A program made the translations under genes and the position numbers. 36,475 nt of DNA from CAYQMF01 sp964418595. GTDB lineage: Bacteria; Planctomycetota; UBA1135; UBA2386. The stretch's first letter is position 1. Each line of letters opens with the position of its first letter. Of the stretch, positions 1 through 8,808 are shown piece after piece. The notes below the pieces were generated by a model. That model saw only the letters and a list, made by a program, of their open reading frames with translations. It did not search any database and was not told the DNA's origin. The stretch spans positions 1-36,475 of the forward strand of contig CAYQMF010000061.1 in the NCBI GenBank assembly GCA_964418595.1. Reading direction: 5' to 3'.

Positions 1-477
1 GCCGAGCGCATCGAGCACATGACGCGCATCCGGGAGCTGCAGGACGAGTGCGCGCCGTTCACCGCCTTCATCCCCTGGACCTACCAGCCGGAGCACACAG
101 CCTTGCAGGCGCGGGTGCCGCAGAAGGCCACCGTCGCCGAGTACCTCCGCACCCTCGCCTTCGCGCGCATCTACCTGCAGAACGTCCCGCACCTGCAGTC
201 GAGCTTCGTCACCCAGGGGCTCAAGACGTGCCAGGTCGGGCTCGGCATGGGCGCCGACGACTTCGGCTCGGCGATGCTGGAGGAGAACGTGGTGAGCAGC
301 GCCGGCTGCGTACACCCGACCTCGATCGCCGAGATCGAGCGGCACATCAAGGACGCGGGCTACGAGCCGCAACGCCGCACGATGCTGTACGAGCCGGTCG
401 AGACGCCTCCGACGGACCGCTTCGGGCGTGTGCCCAAGGCGTGGCAGAGCAAGATCACGACCCCCACGAACGCCTGA
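1..477 (+). CDS. mqnC: Cyclic dehypoxanthinyl futalosine synthase, C-terminal part (5' end outside window)
   Basis: Frame 1 is open from the first base to a TGA at 475-477, so only the last 158 residues are present. The segment has the C-terminal features of the radical-SAM MqnC family: an FTAFIPW stretch, a later VTQGLKTCQVGLGMGADDFG segment, and EENVVSSAG before an EIERHIKDAGY tail. MqnC cyclises dehypoxanthine futalosine in the futalosine route to menaquinone. The radical-SAM cysteines lie upstream of the window and cannot be checked. The next gene, mqnE, starts 5 bases after this stop, so the two are probably co-transcribed. The similar C-terminal half of MqnE allows confusion between the two, but the FTAFIPW and GADDFG forms fit MqnC better. 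Confidence 0.85.
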   Translation, partial: AERIEHMTRIRELQDECAPFTAFIPWTYQPEHTALQARVPQKATVAEYLRTLAFARIYLQNVPHLQSSFVTQGLKTCQVGLGMGADDFGSAMLEENVVSSAGCVHPTSIAEIERHIKDAGYEPQRRTMLYEPVETPPTDRFGRVPKAWQSKITTPTNA

Positions 478-482
478 TCGCC

Positions 483-1601
483 ATGCACCTGCCCGCCCAC
501 GTTCATCGGTTGGTCGACGCAGCCGGCCTCGGCGACATCCTCGCCAAGGTCGAGGCCGGCGAACGCCTCTCGGCCGACGACGGTCTCCGCCTGTACGAGA
601 CGCGCCACCTCGCCGCCGTCGGCGCCATGGCCAACCTCGTGCGCCTGCGCCGCCACGGCCGGCGCACCTTCTTCAACAACAACCTGCACATCAACTACAC
701 GAACATCTGCCAGTACTCGTGCAAGTTCTGCGCGTTCGCGGCCAAGGAAGGTGAGGCGCGCGCCTACCTGATGATGCCCGAGGACATCGAGCGCAAGCTG
801 GCCGAGTACGCCAACACCGCGATCACCGAGGTGCACATGGTGGCCGGCATCCATCCGCGGATGGGGTACGACTACTACCTCGACGTAGTGCGCGCCGCGA
901 AGCGCGCGCGACCGGGCGTGCACGTCAAGGCGTTCACGATGGTCGAGATCGAGCACATGCTGAACATCTCGGGCAAGACCGAAGACGAGGTGTTCGCCGA
1001 CCTGCGCGAGGCCGGCCTCGGCTCCTGCCCGGGAGGCGGCGCCGAGGTCCTCACCAACCGCGTCCACAAGGCGGTGTTCCACGAGAAGACCAGCCCCGAC
1101 GGCTGGCTCGCCACGGCGCGCAAGGTGCAGCGGCACGGCTTCAAGATGAACGCCACGATGCTCTACGGCCACATCGAGCGCGCGCCGGAGCGGGTCGAAC
1201 ACCTCGTGAAGCTGCGCGAGCTGCAGGACGAGTGCGGCGGCTTCATGGCGTTCATCCCCCTCGCGTTCTGGCCCTACCACACCGACCTCGAGCACTACGG
1301 TCACGTCACCACCGGCTGGATGGACCTGCGCAACATCGCCGTGAGCCGCCTCATGCTCGACAACTTCGAGCACATCAAGGCCTACTGGATCATGCTCACG
1401 CCGGAGAGCGCGCAGACCGCCTTGCAGTTCGGCGCCAACGACATCGACGGCACGGTGACGGAAGAGAAGATCACCCACGACGCCGGCACGTCCGCGCCGA
1501 TGTCGCTCGGCATCGACGAGCTGCAACAGCTCATCCGCGAGGCGGGCTTCACGCCGGTGCAGCGCACGACGACCTACGAGGAAGTCGGCGCCGGGGCGTA
1601 G
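483..1601 (+). CDS. mqnE: Aminodeoxyfutalosine synthase (radical SAM)
   Basis: The 372-residue product carries the radical-SAM 4Fe-4S motif CxxxCxxC at C76, C80 and C83 (CQYSCKFCAF), preceded by the NNNLHINYTNIC segment typical of MqnE. It continues with EVHMVAGIHP, a GAEVL stretch, FMAFIPLAF and FGANDIDGTVTEEKITHDAG, all characteristic of the family. MqnE adds the adenosyl radical to the MqnA product to make aminofutalosine, an early step of futalosine-dependent menaquinone synthesis in the cytoplasm. I chose ATG 483 because it lies 5 bases after the mqnC stop and gives a normal family length. A longer upstream extension of this frame only overlaps mqnC. Confidence 0.93.
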   Translation: MHLPAHVHRLVDAAGLGDILAKVEAGERLSADDGLRLYETRHLAAVGAMANLVRLRRHGRRTFFNNNLHINYTNICQYSCKFCAFAAKEGEARAYLMMPEDIERKLAEYANTAITEVHMVAGIHPRMGYDYYLDVVRAAKRARPGVHVKAFTMVEIEHMLNISGKTEDEVFADLREAGLGSCPGGGAEVLTNRVHKAVFHEKTSPDGWLATARKVQRHGFKMNATMLYGHIERAPERVEHLVKLRELQDECGGFMAFIPLAFWPYHTDLEHYGHVTTGWMDLRNIAVSRLMLDNFEHIKAYWIMLTPESAQTALQFGANDIDGTVTEEKITHDAGTSAPMSLGIDELQQLIREAGFTPVQRTTTYEEVGAGA

Positions 1602-1605
1602 GTCC

Positions 1606-2265
1606 TCAGACCACGACCATCACCTCGTCCAGCGGTCGGCGCGTGCACGCGAACGCGGGCACGTGGCAGTCGTCGGTCGGGTACCCCACCGGCACGAGCA
1701 GGAACGGCCGCTCGTGCGCCGGGCGACCGAGGATCTCGCCGAGGAACTTCATGGGGCTCGGCGTGTGGGTCAGGGTCGCGAGCCCCGCGTGGTGCGCCGC
1801 CGCGAGCAGGAAGCCGGCCGCAAGCCCCACCGACTCGGTGTTGTAGTACACGAGCGATCCGTCGTCGGCCTTCATCAGCTTGAACACGACGATCAGCCAC
1901 GGCGCGATCTCGAGGAACTCCTTGTGCTCGTCGGTACCCAACGGCGCGAGGTCCGCGAGCCACTCGGCGCTCGCGCGCCGCGCGTAGAACTCGCGTTCCT
2001 CCGCCTCGGCACCGAGCCTGATCCGGCGCTTGACCGCGGCGTCCTGCACGCACACGAAGCGCCAGGGCTGCTTGTTGGCGCCGCTCGGGGCGCTCGCCGC
2101 AGTGCGCACGATCCACTCGATCGTCTCGCGCGCCACCGGCCGGTCGCTGAACATGCGGACGCTGCGGCGGCGGCGCATGACGTCGTAGAAGGCGCGCACG
2201 GCGTCGGCCGGAGGCTGCGGCGGTACGTAGCGATCGCGGAAGGGAGTCAGTTCGAGTCCGGCCAT
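1606..2265 (-). CDS. Nitroreductase-family flavoprotein, iodotyrosine-deiodinase-like
   Basis: A 219-residue FMN-dependent nitroreductase-fold protein. The N-terminal RRRRSVRMFSDRPV and the SAPSGANKQPW segment are FMN-binding signatures. The lid region EREFY...EWLADLAPLGTDEHKEF and the later THTPSPMKFLGEILGRP stretch resemble iodotyrosine deiodinase (IYD). The Glu-Tyr-Lys triad that grips halotyrosine in IYD appears conserved as E90, Y94 and K115. By family analogy it could reductively dehalogenate halophenols or halotyrosines; the substrate is inferred. ATG 2265 gives a compact protein and leaves 24 bases to the divergent start at 2290. An ATG at 2295 would overlap that gene. A generic nitroreductase role remains possible. 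Confidence 0.82.
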   Translation of the reverse strand: MAGLELTPFRDRYVPPQPPADAVRAFYDVMRRRRSVRMFSDRPVARETIEWIVRTAASAPSGANKQPWRFVCVQDAAVKRRIRLGAEAEEREFYARRASAEWLADLAPLGTDEHKEFLEIAPWLIVVFKLMKADDGSLVYYNTESVGLAAGFLLAAAHHAGLATLTHTPSPMKFLGEILGRPAHERPFLLVPVGYPTDDCHVPAFACTRRPLDEVMVVV

Positions 2266-2289
2266 CGCCGCGAGCTTAGAGTGCCGGAC

Positions 2290-3519
2290 ATGCACCGCCT
2301 CCAGGTCGTCCTGCTCGCCGTCGCGTTGCCCGCCCAGGACGGCCCGGCCGTCACCCTGAGCCTGCGCGCCGATGCCGCCGGCGTCGAGCGGCGCGCGTCA
2401 CCGGCGAACGTGACGTTCCCGTGGCCCGCCGCGCTCGAAGAAGCCGCGGCCGCCGCCGATCGCGACCGGCCGATGCCCTGGACCGCGCGCCTGCTCGCGA
2501 CTTCGGATGCCCCCCTCGTCCCGTGCGAGGTCATCGCCATGTCCGCCCTGCCCGGCGCCGAGCGCCGCGGCGAGTTGCGCTTCGTCGTCGACAGCCTTGC
2601 GGCCGACGCGACGCACGCCTACCGCCTCGAACTCGGCGCGACGCCGGCGTCGCCCACCGCCACCTTCCGCATCGACGACGCCACCGACGCACGCACGCTG
2701 ACCGCCGGTGCGCACCCGTTGCTCCGCCACGAGACGGCGTTCGATCGCGACAGCTTCGAGGCGACCAAGAAGCCGATCTGGCATCTCTTCGATCCCGCAT
2801 CCGGCGTGCAGATCACCAAGGGCACCGGCGGCGAGTTCCCCCACCACCGCGGCCTCTTCCTGGGCTGGAACAAGACCCGCGTCGGCGAACAGAGCTACGA
2901 CCTCTGGCACTGCCCGGCCGCGGCGCAGCGACACACGGGCCACACCATCCCGATCCTCAGCGAGGTCCGCGCCACCACCGGTGCGGCCACCGACTGGCTC
3001 ACGCCGCTCGACGAGATCCTCGCGCGCGAGACCAGGCACCTCTCGTTCTGGAGCCAGGCGACCGGATCGACGCTCCTCGACGTCGCGTCGTCCATCGCCG
3101 TGACGCAGAGCCTGCAGCTCCGCGGTGACCCGCAACACGGCGGCTTCCAGATCCGGCTCGCCGAGGAAGTCGCGCAGCGCAAGGACGCGAAGTACGTGTA
3201 TCCGCCCAGCGCGCGTGCCGAACCCAACGACGTGTGGGTCGACTGCCCCTGGGTCGCGGGCGTCTTTGCGATCGAAGGCCACCGCGTCGCAGTGCTGTTC
3301 ATGAGCCACCCGGACAACCCCGGCCCGGTGCGCTGGTCGACGCGCGACTACGGGCGCTTCGGCGCGTGGTTCGAGACCGACATCGCCGCCGGCAAGCCGC
3401 TCGACCTGCGCTATCGCCTGAAGGTCTGGTCGCTCGCCGCCGACGCGATGCCCGACGCGAGCGAGTGCGCACGCGCCTACGCCGACTTCGCGACGCCGAT
3501 CCGGATCGCGATCGAGTGA
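2290..3519 (+). CDS. Secreted DUF6807 (PmoA-like) protein
   Basis: The 409-residue product starts with a short hydrophobic segment ending LAVALPAQD, which reads as a signal peptide. The core has the DUF6807 hallmark around GGEFPHHRGLFLGWNK (residues about 180-195), preceded by RHETAFDRDSFEATKKPIWHL. It ends with a beta-rich part including GPVRWSTRDYGRFGAWF. The family is annotated as PmoA-like through distant similarity, is common in planctomycetes and Bacteroidota, and is not shown to be a methane oxygenase. It is often found near carbohydrate genes, so a role in external glycan handling is only a guess. It stands alone between two minus-strand genes. Confidence 0.75.
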   Translation: MHRLQVVLLAVALPAQDGPAVTLSLRADAAGVERRASPANVTFPWPAALEEAAAAADRDRPMPWTARLLATSDAPLVPCEVIAMSALPGAERRGELRFVVDSLAADATHAYRLELGATPASPTATFRIDDATDARTLTAGAHPLLRHETAFDRDSFEATKKPIWHLFDPASGVQITKGTGGEFPHHRGLFLGWNKTRVGEQSYDLWHCPAAAQRHTGHTIPILSEVRATTGAATDWLTPLDEILARETRHLSFWSQATGSTLLDVASSIAVTQSLQLRGDPQHGGFQIRLAEEVAQRKDAKYVYPPSARAEPNDVWVDCPWVAGVFAIEGHRVAVLFMSHPDNPGPVRWSTRDYGRFGAWFETDIAAGKPLDLRYRLKVWSLAADAMPDASECARAYADFATPIRIAIE

Positions 3520-3526
3520 GCGGCCG

Positions 3527-4510
3527 CTAGTCCGGAAACTGGTCGCGGTACGCGGCCACCGCCGGCGGCAGCGTGGCGGTGCCGAAGCGCGCGTTCCACG
3601 CCGCGAGCCCGTAGTCGGCCAGCGGCGCAGGCGCCTCGCTGCCGAGGCCGACGGGCTCGAGATCGACACGCCCGCCGGCGAGCCGCACGCGCACCAGCAG
3701 ATCCTGTGGCCGACCACCGAGGCCCACCGCGACGAAGGTCACCCCGCTCGTCTCGTCGTGATCGACGAAGAGCGGCAGCGAGCGCCCGATGCCGATGTCG
3801 CCCGCACACCAGAACACCGGTTTCTTGCGCGCCACGACGGCGAGGTGCGGCAGGACATCCGCGACGAAGCGGTTCGGCCCCACGAGACCGTCGTGGGCGT
3901 TCGCGCCGAGCAGGAGCGAGAAGTAGCGGCGGCGGTGGCTGAACACGAGCTTGTGGCCCACGCAGAACACCGCCCGCACGTCGTCGCGCTCCGCCGCGAG
4001 CCGCAGCGTTGCACGCAGGCCCGCGAGCTGTTCGCCACCGATCTCCCACGGCGGCGCCTCCGTGTCGACCTGCACGAAGAGACAGCCGCGGTGCACGAAC
4101 GCCCCCCACGCCGGGCCGAAGCGCCGCTCGTACTCCGCCCGGTTCGCAACGTCGTGGTTGCCGGGTGCGTTGAACACCGGCATGCGCAGCGCGGCGAGGC
4201 CGGCCAGCGTCGCGCTGAACCAGGGCTCCGCGGAGGCGCGGAACGTGTCCCCGGCGGTGAACAGGAAGTCGTCGCCACCGGCCGCGAGGCGCGCCGATGC
4301 CTCGGCCAGCGTCGCGGCGAGCGCGTCCTGGCCGGCCGGATCGCCGTACAGGTGCCCCCCGAGGAGGAAGCTCCAGGCGTCGCCAGGGGCTTCCGGCAAG
4401 CGCGGTCCGCCCGCCACCGGTCGCGGCGTCGGCACGCCGAGCGCCGGCCGCAGCGACGGAACCGCACACGCAGCCAACAGGACAGCAGACCACCACGAGC
4501 CGCGACGCAC
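3527..4510 (-). CDS. Metallophosphoesterase-like lipoprotein with degenerate metal site
   Basis: The 327-residue product begins with a signal sequence and lipobox (LLAAC, C15), so it is probably anchored on the outer face of a membrane. It has calcineurin-like blocks: TAGDTF (about residue 85), GNHD (about 117) and a GHK histidine. The first family block, normally DxH, reads GGH here, and the last GHxH block is not recognisable (CAGDIGIG region). The metal site therefore looks incomplete, and activity may be reduced or altered. The start is GTG at 4510, chosen because it immediately precedes the signal peptide. The target is unknown. Confidence 0.7.
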   Translation of the reverse strand: MRRGSWWSAVLLAACAVPSLRPALGVPTPRPVAGGPRLPEAPGDAWSFLLGGHLYGDPAGQDALAATLAEASARLAAGGDDFLFTAGDTFRASAEPWFSATLAGLAALRMPVFNAPGNHDVANRAEYERRFGPAWGAFVHRGCLFVQVDTEAPPWEIGGEQLAGLRATLRLAAERDDVRAVFCVGHKLVFSHRRRYFSLLLGANAHDGLVGPNRFVADVLPHLAVVARKKPVFWCAGDIGIGRSLPLFVDHDETSGVTFVAVGLGGRPQDLLVRVRLAGGRVDLEPVGLGSEAPAPLADYGLAAWNARFGTATLPPAVAAYRDQFPD

Positions 4511-4644
4511 GCGCGCACTCTACGCCCGCCCGCGATCCACACACCCCGCCGCGACCGCCAAGAAAAGCGCAGTTTGGCATGGTCGCATCCGGTCACGCAC
4601 GATCCCATCCACGCGGTCTTCCCGGTGGTCACCCTCCGCGCCCG

Positions 4645-5331
4645 ATGCTCGCGTTCCAATCCCTGACCGAACAGTTCGGGCTCGACCTGCAGCCCGCCGG
4701 CCTCCTCTCGCTGGCCGCACACCTCGCGCTCGCGCTCCTGCTCAGCCACCTGCTGTCGTGGCACTACGTGCGCTTCGCGCAGGTGGTCTCCGACCGCAGG
4801 AAGCTCGGCCGCGTCCTCGTATTCGTGTCGGCCACGACCCTGCTCATCATCAGCGTGGTGAAGACCTCCCTGGCGCTGTCGCTCGGGCTGGTCGGGGCGC
4901 TGTCGATCATCCGTTTCCGCACGCCGATCAAGGAGCCGGAGGAGCTGGCGTATCTCTTCATGGCGATCGCGGTGGGCGTCGGTCTCGGCGCAGAGCGCCC
5001 CCTCGAGACGGTCGTGATCCTCGTCGTCGTGCTCGCGATCATGGCGCTGCACCGCGGCCGGGGCAGCGGCGCCGGATCCCTGCGCACGATCCTCGAGGTC
5101 CACGCACGCGACACCGGACGCGAGGCCGGCCTCGCCTCGCTCATGCCCGCGGTGGGCACACACTGCCAGCGCGTCGACCTGCGCCGCGTCGACTACGCCG
5201 ACGACGGCTTCCACGCGAGCCTGCTCGTGGAGCTCGCGTCGGTCGAGCGCCTGCAGCACCTGCTGGACGGCATCCGTCGCGCGGTTCCTGGTGCGTTGGT
5301 GAGCGCCGTCGAGCGCGACTCGCTGGACTGA
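4645..5331 (+). CDS. DUF4956 membrane protein
   Basis: A 228-residue protein with N-terminal membrane helices (LLSLAAHLALALLLSHLL and VLVFVSATTLLIISVV) and the strongly conserved DUF4956 block SLALSLGLVGALSIIRFRTPIKEPEELAYLF-type at about residues 73-110. A further hydrophobic stretch and a soluble C-terminal domain of about 85 residues follow. Its stop is one base before the CotH gene, which itself overlaps a VTC-domain gene. DUF4956, CotH and VTC genes are a recurrent bacterial neighbourhood, though its function is not established. ATG 4645 is the start nearest the family N-terminus; the longer upstream frame is antisense to the phosphoesterase gene. Confidence 0.88.
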   Translation: MLAFQSLTEQFGLDLQPAGLLSLAAHLALALLLSHLLSWHYVRFAQVVSDRRKLGRVLVFVSATTLLIISVVKTSLALSLGLVGALSIIRFRTPIKEPEELAYLFMAIAVGVGLGAERPLETVVILVVVLAIMALHRGRGSGAGSLRTILEVHARDTGREAGLASLMPAVGTHCQRVDLRRVDYADDGFHASLLVELASVERLQHLLDGIRRAVPGALVSAVERDSLD

Positions 5332-5332
5332 G

Positions 5333-8074
5333 ATGCGCTGGCCCGCCGCATCGAAGGGCGACCGCTCAGGACGCTTCCCGGTCCTCAGCCTGATCGCGGC
5401 CGCGGCCCTTACGTCGTGGCTGGTGTGGCCCACCCGCCCGCGCCACACCGGATCGACCGCGCCCGTGGCCCCACCGGTGCGTGCGACGCCGCCGGGTGAG
5501 CTGCGCCCGTTGCAACTCACGATCGCGGCGAAGGACTGGAGCACGCTCGCCGCCGCGCGCGAACGCGCCCTCGCCGCCGGCGTGATCGAACAGGACGACG
5601 CGTCGTTCGTGCCGGTGGCGGTGACCTTCGGTGCCGACCGCGCGACGGGAACCGCGCGCCTCAAGGGCGACTGGCTCGATCACGTCGACACCGACCAGTG
5701 GTCGCTGCGGTTCGAACTCGGCGCGCCGGTCGCCGGCATGCACCGCTTCTCGATCCAGCACCCCAAGACGCGCGGCTTCGTCATGGAATGGATCGCCATG
5801 ACCACCGCGCGCCGCGAAGGTCTGCTCGCCCCGCGCGCCGAGTTCGTGCAGGTCGAGATCAACGGCCAGCCGCGCGGGGTGTACTACCTGGAGGAGCACT
5901 TCGCAAAGGAGCTGCTCGAGTCGCAGGGCCGCCGCGAAGGCGCCATCGTCCGGTTCGGCGAGGAGGCGCTCTGGTCGACGATGCGCCAGTACGGCTTCAG
6001 CCGCACGGGAACGCTGCCGCGCGAGGTCGCCGCCGCAGGCACGTTCTTCGCCGCTGCGCCGGAGGCGTTCGGCGAGGCGCAGGCCGCGAAGGTCGACACG
6101 CTGAACCGCCGCGTGCACCGGTCGCTCGTGCAGGCGCGCGACCTGCAGAACCTCGTGCTCGCCGAACATCTCGAGTTCCCCATGCGCCGCGCGCAGGCCG
6201 TGGCCGAACTCGAACAACGCACGATCGACGATCTCTTCGTCACCGAGCCTCTCGGCAAGTGGCTGGCGGTCTACACCCTGCTCCGCTGCCTGCACGGGCT
6301 GGCGTGGCACCAGCTTCGCTTCTACCACGATCCCGTCCTCGATCGCCTCGAGCCGATCGCCTTCGACACCGGCGCAAACGTGACGATCGTCGACGACACG
6401 CTGGCGCTGTCGACCGGCGAGGCCGCCCTGTTCCTGCGCAGCGACGCGGTCTGGGAGGCCGCCTACCGCGCGCTCGGGCGCTTCACCGAACCTGCCTGGC
6501 AGGCCGCATGGGAACAGGCGATCCGACCCGAAGTCATGCGCGCGGCCGCCGCCATGTCGGCGACCGGGATGCTGCCGCCGGGCTTCGGCGCCGAACCGAT
6601 CTTCACCGACTTCCTCCCGCGCCACGTCGCGCGCCTGCGCGAGATCGTGCGGCCGGAGGCCGCAGCCGGCTTCGCAGCCAGCGTCGTCGGCGCGCGTGGT
6701 GCCGGCGGCACGACCGAGCGCGTCGTCGAAGTCGACGCCTGGGCCAGCACCGAGGTGCCGGTGCGCGTACACGGCTTCCGCTTCCCCAACGGCCGGGTGG
6801 TGTCGGCGCGCGAGACGGCCACGACCATCGTCGGCGTCGCAGACGCACTGCCCCTCGGCTTCGATGCCGAAGGCTCCCTGCGGCTGCCGCGCGACGGCAC
6901 GCACGTGCGCTTCGCGTTCCCCATCGACCGGCGCCTCGCCAGCCTCCACGACATCAAGGCCTTGAAGGCCGCGATCCGCGCGCAGATCGAGCCCGCCCGC
7001 GGCGAGCAGCTCGCGGTGGACGTGCTGTATCGGCCGGTGGCGGAGGCGACTCCGCGTGCGCAACCCCTCGTGCTCCGCCACGTCGCCGACCCGGTCAACG
7101 ACGCGCGCAGCCGGCCGAAGGCGCCACCGCTCGACGAGCTGTTGGCGCGGCACCCGTTCCTCAGCGTCGACCTCGCCAGCGGCGCCTTCGTGGTCGGCAA
7201 GGGGGAGCACGTGCCCGACGGCGATCTCATCCTCGCCGACGATCGCACCCTGCACCTGCAAGCCGGCGCCCGGCTCGCGATGCGACCCGGCACCGTGATC
7301 GTCGCCGGCACGCTGATCACCGACGGCACCGCCGACGAGCCCGTGGTGCTCCGTCCGTTCGATCCGACCGCCGGCTGGTCCGGGCTCCTGGTCCTCGGGC
7401 GGACGCCCAGCCGCCTTCGCCACTGTCGCATCGAGAGCACGAACGCCATCGACCGCGGCGGCTGGCAGACCACCGGCGGCGTGACCTTCTACGGCTCGCC
7501 GGTCGAGCTCGAGGACTGCACCTTCCTCGACTCGCGCGGCGAAGACGCCTGCAACCTGTTCGCGTCGCGCTTCAAGATGCTGCGCACCGAGTTCCGCGGT
7601 GCTGTCTCCGACCTCTTCGACGGCGATTTCGTGCACGGCGAGGTCGTCGACTGCATGTTCGCCACGTCGGTCGGCGACGCCGTCGACGTGAGCGGTTCGC
7701 AGGTGACCGTGCGCGGCTGCCGCTTCATCGCCATCGGCGACAAGGCGATCTCAGCGGGCGAGGCCTCCGAGGTCCGCGCCGAGCGCTGCACGGTGGAGGC
7801 CGCGTCGATCGCAGTCGCCGCCAAGGATCGCTCCAAGGTCGAACTCGACGGCCTGGCCGTGACGAAGTTCGAGCACTACGTGCTCGCCGCGTTCGTGAAG
7901 AAGCCCGAGTACGGCCCCGCCACCATCCACGCCCGCGGCATCACCTGGACGCAGCCCTCGCCCGCGCCGCATCTCGCGCAGACCGGCTGCACCGTCACCG
8001 TCGACGGCGACGCCATCCCCGGCGTCGATGTCGACGTCGCCGACCTGTACGCGCGCAAGGTGCTCGGCAAGTGA
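5333..8074 (+). CDS. CotH-like protein with C-terminal right-handed beta-helix
   Basis: A 913-residue protein with one N-terminal membrane segment (about residues 15-32), so the bulk is probably extracytoplasmic. Residues of about 60-450 match the CotH kinase-like region, including the FVQVEINGQPRGVYYLEEHF block and a later FDTGANV segment. Residues of about 590-880 form a low-complexity beta-helix typical of pectate-lyase-like right-handed helices, with runs such as LRHCRIEST, LEDCTFLDS and VRGCRFIAIGDKAISAG. CotH of Bacillus spores is an atypical protein kinase; activity here is inferred only. It is translationally linked to both neighbours, with a 1-base gap before it and an ATGA overlap after it. 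Confidence 0.85.
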   Translation: MRWPAASKGDRSGRFPVLSLIAAAALTSWLVWPTRPRHTGSTAPVAPPVRATPPGELRPLQLTIAAKDWSTLAAARERALAAGVIEQDDASFVPVAVTFGADRATGTARLKGDWLDHVDTDQWSLRFELGAPVAGMHRFSIQHPKTRGFVMEWIAMTTARREGLLAPRAEFVQVEINGQPRGVYYLEEHFAKELLESQGRREGAIVRFGEEALWSTMRQYGFSRTGTLPREVAAAGTFFAAAPEAFGEAQAAKVDTLNRRVHRSLVQARDLQNLVLAEHLEFPMRRAQAVAELEQRTIDDLFVTEPLGKWLAVYTLLRCLHGLAWHQLRFYHDPVLDRLEPIAFDTGANVTIVDDTLALSTGEAALFLRSDAVWEAAYRALGRFTEPAWQAAWEQAIRPEVMRAAAAMSATGMLPPGFGAEPIFTDFLPRHVARLREIVRPEAAAGFAASVVGARGAGGTTERVVEVDAWASTEVPVRVHGFRFPNGRVVSARETATTIVGVADALPLGFDAEGSLRLPRDGTHVRFAFPIDRRLASLHDIKALKAAIRAQIEPARGEQLAVDVLYRPVAEATPRAQPLVLRHVADPVNDARSRPKAPPLDELLARHPFLSVDLASGAFVVGKGEHVPDGDLILADDRTLHLQAGARLAMRPGTVIVAGTLITDGTADEPVVLRPFDPTAGWSGLLVLGRTPSRLRHCRIESTNAIDRGGWQTTGGVTFYGSPVELEDCTFLDSRGEDACNLFASRFKMLRTEFRGAVSDLFDGDFVHGEVVDCMFATSVGDAVDVSGSQVTVRGCRFIAIGDKAISAGEASEVRAERCTVEAASIAVAAKDRSKVELDGLAVTKFEHYVLAAFVKKPEYGPATIHARGITWTQPSPAPHLAQTGCTVTVDGDAIPGVDVDVADLYARKVLGK

Positions 8075-8760
8075 TGCGGCACGAGCTGAAGTTCGTGTGC
8101 GAGGAGGCAGCGCGTCCCCGCCTGCTCGCCGAGCTGCGCCTGCTCCCCGACTGCCTGAAGGTCGCGCATCCCCCACGCATCGTGCAGAGCATCTACCTGG
8201 ACACGCTCGAACGGACGGCGCTGCACGACAACCTCGCCGGCGTGTCCCGACGCAAGAAGCTCCGCTTCCGCTGGTACGGCGCCGACTGCGCGTCGGTGAC
8301 CGGCCAGCTCGAGTACAAGCGCCGCACGGGCGACCTCGGCGACAAGCTCGTGCAGCCGATCGGCGTTCCGATCGCGGTCGAAGGACGTCCGCGCTCCGCG
8401 TTCCTGCGCGACCTGCGCGACGCGGTCACGATCGAGTGGCGGGCGCGCCTGGACGGGCGCGAGCCTGCGCTGTGGACCAGCTACGAGCGCGACTATCTGG
8501 CCACGATGGACGGCGAGGTGCGCGTGACGCTCGACCGGAGCTTCCGCGCGTTCGAACTGCGCTTGGGGTTCACGATCTCGCGCCGCGACCCCGTCGCCCT
8601 GCCGCGCGTCCTCATCGTCGAGGCGAAGGCCGCGCCCGAGCACATCGCGCGCCTGCAGGCGATCGCGAGCCGCCTGGGGATTCCCCGCAGCAAGTGTTCG
8701 AAGTTCGTGTGGGCGAGCGCGCCGCGCGAGGCGCCGATTCCTTCGCGCCTTCTCGGCTGA
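8074..8760 (+). CDS. VTC-domain protein (polyphosphate polymerase-like)
   Basis: A 228-residue protein made almost entirely of one VTC domain. It shows RHELKFVCEE at the N-terminus, QSIYLDT, a basic run RRKKLRFRWYG, QLEYKRR, YERDYLAT, VRVTLDR, VLIVEAKA and a C-terminal SKCSKFVWA. These basic and acidic strands line the tunnel in which the yeast VTC complex polymerises phosphate from ATP. Whether the bacterial stand-alone version makes polyphosphate is not known. The ATG at 8074 overlaps the CotH stop (ATGA), supporting one operon with DUF4956 and CotH. Confidence 0.87.
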   Translation: MRHELKFVCEEAARPRLLAELRLLPDCLKVAHPPRIVQSIYLDTLERTALHDNLAGVSRRKKLRFRWYGADCASVTGQLEYKRRTGDLGDKLVQPIGVPIAVEGRPRSAFLRDLRDAVTIEWRARLDGREPALWTSYERDYLATMDGEVRVTLDRSFRAFELRLGFTISRRDPVALPRVLIVEAKAAPEHIARLQAIASRLGIPRSKCSKFVWASAPREAPIPSRLLG

Positions 8761-8808
8761 AGCGGGCCACCCGACCGCCGACCTTCGTATCCTGGGGTGC
8801 GCCCGCCC

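Noticed and set aside
360..1526. 388-residue minus-strand frame opposite mqnE
   Set aside because: It is antisense to a clear radical-SAM gene, with no domain and no plausible start signal.
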